Shown in pieces: positions 18,316-26,717 of a stretch of 64,000 bases of DNA. The notes beneath the pieces were generated by a model. The model was not told the origin of the DNA, made no database searches, and saw only the letters and a list, made by a program, of their open reading frames with translations. Where the stretch lies: NCBI GenBank assembly GCA_038248505.1, contig JBBRXJ010000003.1:24699-88698 (forward strand), in the 5' to 3' direction. This DNA comes from JBBRXJ01 sp038248505 (GTDB lineage: Bacteria > Bacteroidota > Bacteroidia > Bacteroidales > JBBRXJ01). Positions within the stretch are counted from its first letter, which is position 1, and every line of letters begins with the position of its first letter. A program made the position numbers and the translations under genes.

Positions 18316-19176
18316 ATGAGACAGTTAAAAATTACCAAGTCAATCACTAATCGAGAAAGTCCTTCATTGGAGAAATATCTTCAAGAGATTGGAAAGGTTG
18401 AGTTGATTACGCCAGAAGAGGAAGTAGAGCTTGCGCGGAGGATTAAGCAAGGCGATAAAGTAGCATTGGAAAAATTAACTAAAGCTAATTTACGTTTTGT
18501 GGTTTCGGTTGCTAAGCAGTATCAACATCAGGGTTTAAGTTTACCCGATTTGATAAATGAAGGCAATTTGGGATTGATAAAAGCTGCCGAAAAATTTGAT
18601 GAGACAAAAGGCTTTAAATTTATATCTTATGCGGTATGGTGGATTCGTCAATCCATTCTACAGGCTATTGCTGAGCAATCACGTATAGTTCGTATTCCTT
18701 TAAATAAGGTTGGTGATTTGAATCGTATAAACAAAGCCTTTGCAAAACTAGAGCAAGAGCATGAACGAGTTCCATCTGCTGATGAGTTAGCAAACGATAT
18801 TAAATTACCAAAGGAAAAAGTAATTCGTGCTATACAGATATCAGGACGTCATATCTCGATGGATGCTCCATTTAAGGAAGATGAAGATAATAGTCTTTTA
18901 GATGTTATGGAGAATAAAGAATCTCCATTAGCAGATGATAGACTTCTAAAAGACTCTTTAAAGAAAGAGATAGATCGTACGCTCAACATACTTACTGAAA
19001 AAGAACGTAACGTAATTGAGTCCTTTTTCGGTATTGGTCGTCCAGAGATGTCGTTAGAAGAGATAGGTAATCAGTTTGGGCTAAGCCGTGAGCGTACCCG
19101 CCAAATAAAAGAAAAAGCTATCAGACGCTTAAGACAAAGCACCAAGAATAAATTATTGAAACAATACTTAGGATAG
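18316..19176 (+). CDS. rpoD: Primary RNA polymerase sigma factor (RpoD/SigA)
   Basis: 286-aa group 1 sigma-70 factor of the Bacteroidota type, which lacks region 1.1. Seen: region 1.2 SLEKYLQEIGKVELITPEEE, regions 2.1-2.4 including LRFVVSVAKQYQHQGLSLPD and FKFISYAVWWIRQSILQAI, region 3, and region 4.2 SLEEIGNQFGLSRERTRQIK. It directs transcription from TAnnTTTG/TTTG promoters in this phylum. It is followed by a good terminator, so it is probably monocistronic. Confidence 0.96.
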   Translation: MRQLKITKSITNRESPSLEKYLQEIGKVELITPEEEVELARRIKQGDKVALEKLTKANLRFVVSVAKQYQHQGLSLPDLINEGNLGLIKAAEKFDETKGFKFISYAVWWIRQSILQAIAEQSRIVRIPLNKVGDLNRINKAFAKLEQEHERVPSADELANDIKLPKEKVIRAIQISGRHISMDAPFKEDEDNSLLDVMENKESPLADDRLLKDSLKKEIDRTLNILTEKERNVIESFFGIGRPEMSLEEIGNQFGLSRERTRQIKEKAIRRLRQSTKNKLLKQYLG

Positions 19177-19197
19177 TTTTCTGAAGATATAAGAATT

Positions 19198-19239
19198 AAA
19201 AAAGCTGGCTTTTTCGATACGAATTAGTCGGCTTTTTTT
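19198..19239 (+). terminator. Rho-independent terminator of rpoD
   Basis: A 12-bp stem (AAAAAAGCTGGC with GTCGGCTTTTTT, two G-T pairs) is followed by a T-run, about 20 nt after the rpoD stop. Confidence 0.8.
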
Positions 19240-19301
19240 GTTTTATAGGGTACAGTACAATTTCTGTGTATTAGTACTATAAATCATTAAAATCAGTTAT
19301 T

Positions 19302-20147
19302 ATGAAAAACATTAAAATTTTATTTTCATTAGTTATTATTGCTAGTTTATTTATGACCTCGTGTAAACGAGAAGATATTCGTGATGCCGCGGAAGAAGCT
19401 GCAGCCGATGAAGAATTAGCGTCGTCGCTTTTTGATGATGCATTTAGTCAATCTGATAATGCTTATTCAACAAAATTAGGTGGATTAAAATCAACAGAAA
19501 CCGATACAAATAGTAGTATTTGTGCTGCTATTACTATAAATAATGATAACAATACTATTTATCCGAAAATTATTACCTGCGATTTTGGTAGCGGATGTAC
19601 AGACACCAAAGGTAATACACGTTCAGGTAAAATTATAACAACAGTTACAGGTGCATATCGAACTGTGGGTGCTGTTCGTACTATAACACTCGATAACTAT
19701 TATGTTAATGGGAATAAAATTGAAGGTAACAAAACGGTTACCAATATGGGTAAAAACAGTCTTAATCAAAGCTATTTTACTATTAAAGTAGAGAATGGAA
19801 AAGCAACTACGGATGAAGGTCGTGTAATCACCTGGAATAGTAATAGAGTTCGTACATGGGTTGAGGGCGAAAAAACCTCGGGCAGTTTGGCATCATTTTT
19901 AGATGATGCTTATGAAATTACTGGTAATTCAAGTGGTGTAACAGGGGATGGAGAAAATTATACGGTGACTATTACTTCTGCATTAGTCGTTTCAGTAAGT
20001 TGCAGACACATTAATAAAGGAAGCACCGCCACTTTAGTTGGCGAAAATCCGGAAGTGGTTATTGATTATGGCGATGGAACATGCGATGCACAAGCTACTT
20101 TAAGTTATAAGAATAAGACTAAAACGATTTTACTTAGGGGTAAATAG
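19302..20147 (+). CDS. Lipoprotein of unknown function
   Basis: 281-aa exported lipoprotein with signal MKNIKILFSLVIIASLFMTSC (Cys21 would be lipidated). An acidic Ala/Glu/Asp-rich linker (residues 26-50) is followed by a beta-rich domain with two pairs of Cys (for example CDFGSGC) that could form disulfides. No family recognised, though similar all-beta lipoproteins are common in Bacteroidota. It lies between two terminators, so it is expressed alone. Confidence 0.75.
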   Translation: MKNIKILFSLVIIASLFMTSCKREDIRDAAEEAAADEELASSLFDDAFSQSDNAYSTKLGGLKSTETDTNSSICAAITINNDNNTIYPKIITCDFGSGCTDTKGNTRSGKIITTVTGAYRTVGAVRTITLDNYYVNGNKIEGNKTVTNMGKNSLNQSYFTIKVENGKATTDEGRVITWNSNRVRTWVEGEKTSGSLASFLDDAYEITGNSSGVTGDGENYTVTITSALVVSVSCRHINKGSTATLVGENPEVVIDYGDGTCDAQATLSYKNKTKTILLRGK

Positions 20148-20165
20148 AGTCTTTATATTAAAAGG

Positions 20166-20194
20166 AAAACCACGATTATGTCGTGGTTTTTTTG
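20166..20194 (+). terminator. Rho-independent terminator of the lipoprotein gene
   Basis: A perfect 10-bp stem AAAACCACGA/TCGTGGTTTT with a 5-nt loop, followed by further T residues, starts 19 nt after the stop codon. Confidence 0.88.
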
Positions 20195-20716
20195 TTTCAT
20201 ACCGCATTGAAACGATAGTTATTAGTATATATATATTGCTATATGGGACTAAAATAAAATTTTATGTTTTGTATATTTGGTTTATACTACCGAAGAGCCT
20301 ATTAATAATACAAAATGAATGTAACATTTATAATTACTCAAAAATATCTATATTCGCGAGAATAATTAATACTAAATTTCTGTGATTTCTTTTTATTCTA
20401 TAGTGTGATTCTAAAATTTCTTTTTATTTAGTCTAAGCATTCTATACTTGTGTTCATACGATATGGAACCTATTTATGATTTTGCTTATTCAACAAATAT
20501 AAGAGCTCCAGCGGAGATACCGATTATTAATAAATACCAGAAAGAGAAAAAATATTTTTTAAAATGAAAAAGAAACACAAAATGGTTTTGACTAAATAAA
20601 AGAATACTTTCAGAAACATTTAAATATACTTTTAAGCCTATTTCAATATAAAATAGATTTCTTACTCGTTACTTATCACTCCGCAACGCCAGATCACTAT
20701 ACACTCATGAAAAACA
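20195..20716. other. Intergenic region, no gene recognised
   Basis: AT-rich DNA of about 520 nt. It contains one 34-codon ORF (20463-20567, MEPIYDFAYSTNIRAP...) with no visible ribosome binding site and no recognised family, possibly a gene remnant. The promoter of the YgjP-like gene must lie at its right end. Confidence 0.3.
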
Positions 20717-21436
20717 ATGTCAGAAAAATTAATTTATATTGAAGGTATTGGAGAAGTGCTTTTAAAAAAATCGCATGCAGCTAAACGTATCACTATTAAA
20801 ATAGAGGCGCTTAAAGGTGTGCGAGTAGTAATGCCTCATTATGTTGCTTTTAAATATGCTTCTGATTTTGCTGAAGAAAAAGCAAAATGGATAAAGGAAA
20901 CACTTAAAAAAATGGATGAGGTAAAAACTAAACTCACCATTTTTGATGATAAAACGATATTTAGAACCAAATATCGTGAATTAAAAATTATTGCTGAAAT
21001 GCGTTCCAATCTTCGAGTACAAGTGACTTCATCGCATGTTTCTATTTTTTATCCTTTTCATCTTGAATTAAAAAGCGAACAAGTACAAGATGCCATTCGT
21101 AAAGCAATGAAAGAAGTTATGCGACTAGAAGGCAAAGAATACCTTCCACGCCGTGTTAAAGAATTGGCCACCCAATTTAATTTTGATTTTAAAACAGTTA
21201 AAATATCTGATGCTACTGCCCAATGGGGTAGCTGTTCCCCTGATAATCGTATTAGTTTAAACCTCCATTTAATGCGCTTGCCCGATTATTTGGCTGATTA
21301 TATTATACTTCATGAACTCGCACATACTCAAATAAAAGACCATAGTAAAAGATTTTGGACCAAGCTCGATACTATTCTTGGAAATTCAAAACTCGTTGAT
21401 AAACAATTAAGAAACTATCAAATTGAAGTTTTTTAG
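20717..21436 (+). CDS. YgjP-like metallopeptidase-domain protein (DUF45/M48-like)
   Basis: 239-aa soluble protein of the YgjP/WLM group. The zinc motif is HELAHTQIKDHSKRFW: H199, E200, H203 and a third ligand at H209. Upstream is WGSCSPDNRISLNLHLMRLP, the other family hallmark. Homologues are annotated as SprT-like or M48 peptidases and E. coli YgjP has been reported to act on UTP; the substrate here is open. It stands alone, with about 280 nt to the permease. Confidence 0.9.
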   Translation: MSEKLIYIEGIGEVLLKKSHAAKRITIKIEALKGVRVVMPHYVAFKYASDFAEEKAKWIKETLKKMDEVKTKLTIFDDKTIFRTKYRELKIIAEMRSNLRVQVTSSHVSIFYPFHLELKSEQVQDAIRKAMKEVMRLEGKEYLPRRVKELATQFNFDFKTVKISDATAQWGSCSPDNRISLNLHLMRLPDYLADYIILHELAHTQIKDHSKRFWTKLDTILGNSKLVDKQLRNYQIEVF

Positions 21437-21717
21437 AGGAGCGATGTTTTCTTTATTTACAAGGCCAAAAAGCAAAGGCTTAATCGGTATTTAACTTGTT
21501 TTTATATCTCTTTAATGGTATCTCTTTGACTATTCATTGCAGGCTTTGGCGAGTAGTAAGAGGCATACATGTTTCTGATATAAGATTTGTTACTATCATA
21601 AAAAATAAAAGCATTTATGTATATTGCGTTTAATAATAAATTTTGATTTCAATCAGTAAATACCTTATTCACAGCTCATTTTCTGTTAAATACTTCTGTT
21701 AACTATCAACTAATTCT

Positions 21718-23139
21718 ATGTCTACATTTCAACGCCGCCTTAATCTTTGGGACTCTACCGCTCTTGTAGTTGGATCAATGATTGGATCAGGTATTTTTAT
21801 TGTAAGTTCGGATATGGCCCGTGGGCTAGGCGCGACAGGTTGGTTTTTACTGGCTTGGATTATTTCAGGAATTCTTACTGTTTTCTCCGCACTAGTATAT
21901 GGCGAATTGGCCGGAATGATGCCCAATGTGGGCGGACAATATGTTTATTTACGCGAAGCATACGGCAGTTTGTATGGGTTCTTATACGGGTGGGCGCTTT
22001 TTTTAGTTATTCAAACGGGTACCATAGCAGCTATTTCCATGGCCTTTGCAAAATATCTCGGTTTACTAATTCCATTTGTTAGTGAAAACAATATTTTATT
22101 GCAAGTTGGAATTATAAAAATAAATAGCGTGCATGCTATAGCCTGTTTTGTTATAATATTATTAACGTGGGTCAATACCTTGGGTGTTAAAGAAGGGAAA
22201 ACGGTACAAAATATTTTCACATTTCTAAAAGTTTCAATACTCTTTATTTTCATTGTTGCCGGTTTTATTTTTGCTAGCAGCAAAGGATACTGGCAACAAA
22301 ACCTATCTATATTATGGGATACACATATTGTTGGGGGTGAGATTAGTGGTTTTGGATTAGCAATTGCTATGGCTACATCAATGGTTGGTAGTATGTTTGC
22401 TCTCGACTCATGGTATAATGTAACCTTTGCTTCTGATGAGGTTATTGATCCTAAACGTAATCTTCCTCGTAGCTTAATTTTGGGTACCATTACTGTTTCC
22501 ATTATTTATCTTTTTACAAATGTTGTATTTCTATTATGTTTGCCCTTGCGTGGTGATAGCACATCAACAAATATTATTGCTCAGGGTATTCAATTTGCTG
22601 CTAACGATCGTGTTGGTACTGCTGCCATGTATGCGATGATGGGAGCTGGAGCTGCCGCAATAATGGCCATTGTAGTTATGATTTCAACATTTGGTGCTAA
22701 TAATGGAATTATACTTTCGGGTGCACGAGTATATTACTCAATGGCAAATGATGGTTTGTTTTTTAAATGGGTTGCTACTTTAAATAAAAAAGGAGTTCCT
22801 GCTAAAGGACTTGTATTACAAGGAGTTTGGTCATTTCTTTTATGTCTTTCAGGTTCTTATAGTCAACTTCTCGATTATGTTATTTTTGTCTCCATGCTTT
22901 TCTTAGTGCTTACTTGTTTTGCGGTTATTAAATTTAGACGTACACGTCCAGATGCTGAGAGACCTTATAAAGTATGGGGATATCCTTATGTTCCAATAAT
23001 ATATATAGTAAGTGCTGTTTTTATTATGATTGTTCTTCTTATTAAAAAACCACTTTTTACCTGGCCTGGCTTAGGAATTGTAGTGCTTGGAATACCGGTG
23101 TATTACCTATGGAAAAACAAAAATACAAACAACATATAG
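21718..23139 (+). CDS. APC-family amino acid permease
   Basis: 473-aa membrane transporter with about 12 helices. The first helix carries the APC signature GSMIGSGIFIVSS, and FALDSWYNVTFASDEV plus PKRNLPRSL are typical of the amino acid/antiporter branch (LAT/YfnA-like). Substrate not determinable. The amylase-like gene follows; its preferred start lies 62 nt after this stop, so they may be co-transcribed. Confidence 0.92.
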   Translation: MSTFQRRLNLWDSTALVVGSMIGSGIFIVSSDMARGLGATGWFLLAWIISGILTVFSALVYGELAGMMPNVGGQYVYLREAYGSLYGFLYGWALFLVIQTGTIAAISMAFAKYLGLLIPFVSENNILLQVGIIKINSVHAIACFVIILLTWVNTLGVKEGKTVQNIFTFLKVSILFIFIVAGFIFASSKGYWQQNLSILWDTHIVGGEISGFGLAIAMATSMVGSMFALDSWYNVTFASDEVIDPKRNLPRSLILGTITVSIIYLFTNVVFLLCLPLRGDSTSTNIIAQGIQFAANDRVGTAAMYAMMGAGAAAIMAIVVMISTFGANNGIILSGARVYYSMANDGLFFKWVATLNKKGVPAKGLVLQGVWSFLLCLSGSYSQLLDYVIFVSMLFLVLTCFAVIKFRRTRPDAERPYKVWGYPYVPIIYIVSAVFIMIVLLIKKPLFTWPGLGIVVLGIPVYYLWKNKNTNNI

Positions 23140-23201
23140 AACAATCGGCCTCCGTATATCACTACTCACTCTGCGTCGTCGGATCACTTCATAAAATACA
23201 A

Positions 23202-24347
23202 ATGAAAAAATCCTCCATCATATATCACATTTTCATTGATCGCTTTGCTGGGAATATGCATGGAAATCCGATGCATAATGATTACATAGGAGGAAATTTA
23301 AAAGGGATAAACGAAAAAATAGTTTACATTGCTTCTCTGGGTGTTGATATTATATGGCTTTCGCCTTTTTATGAAAATACATCCTATCATGGATATCATA
23401 TTACAAATTATGAAACCGTTGATAAACACTTTGGCACTACTGAAGATTTATGCAACTTAATTGAAACAGCTCATAATTATAATATTAAGGTGATTGCCGA
23501 TTTTGTTCCTAATCACTGCTCTCGTCATCATCCTTTTTTTGTAGAGGCAATTAAGAACAAGGATAGTAGGTATTGGAAATGGTTTTATTTTACACGATGG
23601 CCTAAAAAATATCTATCTTTTCTTCATTTTAGCGAATTGCCTAAAATAAATTTGGAACACGAAGAAGCGGCTACATACTTTATTAAAGTAGCTAAATACT
23701 GGCTTTCACTGGGTCTTGATGGATATCGAATAGATCATGTAGTAGGAATCTCTCACAAATACTTAAAACGTTTTAATACTGAAATAAAAGCTTCGTATCC
23801 TAAATCGATTATTATAGGTGAAGCATGGATTGAAGGCATAAACCTTAAACAATATAGAACTTTAAAAATAAGAAGTAATTTAAAAATGTTGCTTACTAAA
23901 AATGCTCAAGATACTATACAACTTGAATATATTGATGAACTTGATGGAGTGCTTGATTTTAGAGCAAACCGTTTAATACGCGAACATTTTTGTTGGAATC
24001 CCCCCTTACATAAAAATTTATCGGAAGAATTACAGAAACATTATTCAAAATATCCTGAAATATTTTTATTGCCAGTTTTTCTTGATAATCATGATATGGA
24101 GCGTTTTATGTGGCAATGTGGTAATGATATAAGCAAATTTAAGAATGCTATAAATTTTATTTTCACCCTAAAACAACCGATAATCTTATATTATGGAACA
24201 GAGCATGGAATGACACAAAATAAAAGCATCTCAGGAAAAAATGGCAATGATATTTTCGCCAGACAAATGATGCAATGGAACAATCTTAATGAGGAGAATA
24301 TCTTATTTTTCAAAGCACTCGCTATAAAAAGAAAAAGCATTTTTTAA
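23202..24347 (+). CDS. Glycoside hydrolase family 13 (alpha-amylase-like) protein
   Basis: 381-aa cytosolic (beta/alpha)8 enzyme. The start at 23202 (MKKSSIIYHIFIDRF) is preferred; the frame is open for 31 more codons upstream, overlapping the permease end, but that part does not resemble the family. The four GH13 regions are visible: DFVPNHCS, GYRIDHVVG (nucleophile Asp), IIIGEAW (acid/base Glu) and FLDNHDMERF (transition-state Asp). No signal peptide is present, so it acts on internal glucans or maltodextrins. The C-terminal beta domain is short or missing. Confidence 0.9.
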   Translation: MKKSSIIYHIFIDRFAGNMHGNPMHNDYIGGNLKGINEKIVYIASLGVDIIWLSPFYENTSYHGYHITNYETVDKHFGTTEDLCNLIETAHNYNIKVIADFVPNHCSRHHPFFVEAIKNKDSRYWKWFYFTRWPKKYLSFLHFSELPKINLEHEEAATYFIKVAKYWLSLGLDGYRIDHVVGISHKYLKRFNTEIKASYPKSIIIGEAWIEGINLKQYRTLKIRSNLKMLLTKNAQDTIQLEYIDELDGVLDFRANRLIREHFCWNPPLHKNLSEELQKHYSKYPEIFLLPVFLDNHDMERFMWQCGNDISKFKNAINFIFTLKQPIILYYGTEHGMTQNKSISGKNGNDIFARQMMQWNNLNEENILFFKALAIKRKSIF

Positions 24348-24434
24348 AACAAACATAATATTATAAAAAGCATTTTTTAAGTTTTATTTTTATTAGTAAT
24401 ATTCCGCTATATTTACAAAGTAAAGATTAATATT

Positions 24435-24500
24435 ATGATAAAAGCACTATTAATTACAAGCTTATGTTTATTGTCTATCTGGAAAAGCTCATGTAATTGA
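24435..24500 (+). pseudogene. N-terminal stub of a secreted protein gene cut by an insertion
   Basis: A 21-codon reading frame (MIKALLITSLCLLSIWKSSC) looks like a signal peptide and ends at a TGA that belongs to the left inverted repeat of the inserted element. The likely 3' part of the same gene is at 26158-26597. The central part appears lost. Confidence 0.5.
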
Positions 24501-24806
24501 CCACCCAATGCTTTTCATTTCAATTGTAATTTTTCTTGAAATGTTTCTAATAAAAAAAATATTGAGTGTCTTTGTTATTTATTTTAGTGTTTTATGTTTT
24601 TTAAGGAGTAATGGACATTTGTGGTGCTGTTTATTTTTAATATCGCTGAATAATTTGACAATAGATTATCATCTTTACATAATTAGATGAAACGGAAACA
24701 GGTTTTGCTGGAGAGCAACCTGTCAGGGATACATCTAATGGTCTATAAAAATGTTAAATCAATGGGTTATCTTATAAAGTAGCCCATTGATATTTTTTCG
24801 AGACCC

Positions 24807-25760
24807 TCATGCCTTAAAAAACTCATCTATAAACTTTTTTTTTCTTGCCATTGACAATCCATTATCGTTACGCAATTTGTTCTTCAAATCAGCAAAGTGA
24901 CCTTCTATTGCGTTAGTTGTATTGGGTATTTTCAAACTCATATTATTGTACCATGTAAATAACCATGGAAGGTTTGTTTTCATCCTTCTATAAGCACTTC
25001 TAAGCTTTCTATGGACATATCTATTTTTTCCCTTTGCATCAAACTTTCGTTTATTCAAAAAAGATTCCCATTTGATGAACCAATTATTTAAACCGCCTTT
25101 GAAACTCTCCTTATCTGTTTTTGTTTGTAACAATGTATGTTCCAAAAGTTCTTTGCTCGCTTGTATTTTAGGATTTTTTGTCAAGTATCGTCTGATAATG
25201 GCTACTTGATGAAATTACACATTTGAATAAGAACTTGCTTTTCAAAAAGTTGAAATAGCATTTTACGACCATCACAAATAATGGCTTATATTTTTATACC
25301 TCTTCTTGTTATTTCTTCTACTCCATTCAAATATAATTTGTTGGTTTCTTGTTTAACATATTGTTTACAAAGGATTTGCCTGGTGATACTGTCTTTAAAA
25401 ACCATTACACAAAACTTTCTTCCAAAATAGGTTGTATCCATAAGCACATTGGCAACACATGGAAACGTAGATTTTTCTTCTATTTCAACCGTATCTATTT
25501 TTCGGTGTATTGTCTTTAAAGAGCAACCATCGAGACAAAGTTTTCCAACGGCATTTAGTCGCAAGTTGCAAATAGCTTTGCTTGCCTTCAACATATTCTT
25601 TCCAAATATCTTCTTTTTTAGGTCTTTGAGCTCCTAGGAAACGCTTACCAAAAGCGGCTCATTTATATCGTTGAACATTGTTGTGGAAACCATCCTTTCG
25701 TACAATTTTACTCCCACAATAAAAGCAGTTTATTTATTCATATTTTTTCATTTAGCTCAA
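24807..25760 (-). pseudogene. Transposase pseudogene, IS256-like variant with zinc-binding N-terminus
   Basis: Read across three frames, the minus strand gives one transposase: a zinc-ribbon start (CFYCGSKIVRKDGFHNNVQR, then an in-frame stop where a Cys would be expected, GKRFLGAQRPKKEDIW), a first catalytic Asp segment VLMDTTYFGRKFCVMVFKDS, and a C-terminal segment NTTNAIEGHFADLKNKLR ending in RKKKFIDEFFKA. At least two frameshifts and several stops (for example around 25200-25290) make it non-functional. Family naming is from motif memory and should be confirmed. Confidence 0.7.
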
Positions 25761-25794
25761 ATATAACATTTTCAATGCCTTCAAGTGTTTTAAA

Positions 25795-26121
25795 CACCAT
25801 ATTTGTCCATTAACCCAATTTTCACTACAAAATCCAGATGATTTAAAAATAATGTTTCTTGATAATGGGGCTTTCCATAAAGCGAAAAAACTAAAAGTGC
25901 TGGGAAATATCATACTCATTTTCCTCCCTCCATATAGTACAGAACTAAATTCAGCAGAAAAAATGAGGGCAAAAATTAAAAGAACATTCACAAACCGCTT
26001 ATTTAAAAACCTAAAAGAAATAAGTACATTTATTGAAGAGCAAGTGATGGCTTTAACTCTGTATGATGTCAAATCCATTTGTTCCTATAAATATATATTT
26101 TCAGATTTGACTAAAGATTAA
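25795..26121 (+). pseudogene. IS630-family transposase, 3' fragment
   Basis: The open frame encodes the C-terminal third of an IS630/DDE-superfamily transposase: PDDLKIMFLDNGAFHKAKKL (second catalytic Asp), then LIFLPPYSTELNSAEKMRAK, the typical PPYSPxLNPxE box with the last acidic residue. The N-terminal two thirds are missing; the sequence to the left belongs to the other transposase. The right inverted repeat begins 27 nt after the stop. Confidence 0.75.
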
Positions 26122-26157
26122 ATCATTATGGTATAAGCGAGTAAAGGGGGTGGTCAA

Positions 26158-26597
26158 GTTGGATGATCGAAAGGTGTTCAAGTCAATGATTTATTTCAGC
26201 TTATTACTAAACTTGATGAAAACGGGAAATTAGTGTGGATGCAAAAACTTCCTAAAAAACAAGTTGGAACTGCTGGCCAAGGTGGAATGTCATACAAATA
26301 CATGAGTTGCAACGATGGTCACTATTTAGTTTTTCTTGATAACGAAAAAAACATGAGTTTGCCAGATAACAAAAGACCTTATATGCACAATGATGGAGCA
26401 GGAGCGTTTTTAACCACATATTTAATTGAAGATAAAAAGGAAGTGTTAAGAAAATAACTTTATTAGATACTCGAAATATAAATGAAATTGCTATTTATCA
26501 GTTTAAAACTACCAGAATGGTTTCGGTTGCTGATAATACATTTGTTTTTGAAGCGTATAAAAAAGATATACGCATAAAAGTTATTTTAAATAAATAG
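26158..26597 (+). pseudogene. 3' part of the disrupted secreted protein gene
   Basis: After the insertion the frame reads as protein (GVQVNDLFQLITKLDENGK, then LVWMQKLPKKQVGTAGQGG) to a TAA at 26455. In the next frame it continues as ITLLDTRNINEIAIYQFKTT to a stop at 26597. The shift lies in an A-run at 26450-26454, consistent with loss of one base. A good terminator follows. The pattern resembles repeat-bearing secreted proteins; function unknown. Confidence 0.6.
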
Positions 26598-26617
26598 GAA
26601 TAATTATGTTGAAAGAG

Positions 26618-26649
26618 CCGAGATTACTAAAAGTGATCTCGGTTTTTTT
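26618..26649 (+). terminator. Rho-independent terminator
   Basis: A 10-bp stem CCGAGATTAC/GTGATCTCGG (one G-T pair) with a 5-nt loop is followed by seven T, 20 nt after the end of the broken gene. Confidence 0.85.
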
Positions 26650-26717
26650 GTTTCAATACCGAATAATACAGTTTTTTAATTTCTTTTGCTACCTTTACTT
26701 TACTATACATAAAGCAT

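Larger units (their letters stand above)
24497..26157. mobile_element. Decayed, nested insertion-sequence region
   Basis: It is bounded by a 10-bp perfect inverted repeat, TTGACCACCC at 24497-24506 and GGGTGGTCAA at 26148-26157. Inside are a broken minus-strand transposase with a zinc-ribbon N-terminus and, to its right, the 3' third of a plus-strand IS630-type transposase. I infer an IS630-like element into which a second element inserted, with later deletions. No clear target-site duplication is visible. Between 24507 and 24800 there is no recognisable coding sequence, only a 12-bp hairpin at 24758-24791 that could be a terminator. Confidence 0.7.

Noticed and set aside
24321..24380. Direct repeat AAAAAGCATTTTTTAA at the end of the amylase gene as a target-site duplication
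   Set aside because: Only 16 nt of low-complexity sequence, and nothing inserted lies between the copies.
24508..24690. 60-codon plus-strand ORF between the left inverted repeat and the transposase pseudogene
   Set aside because: Hydrophobic AT-rich translation with no ribosome binding site or family; it lies inside the decayed element.
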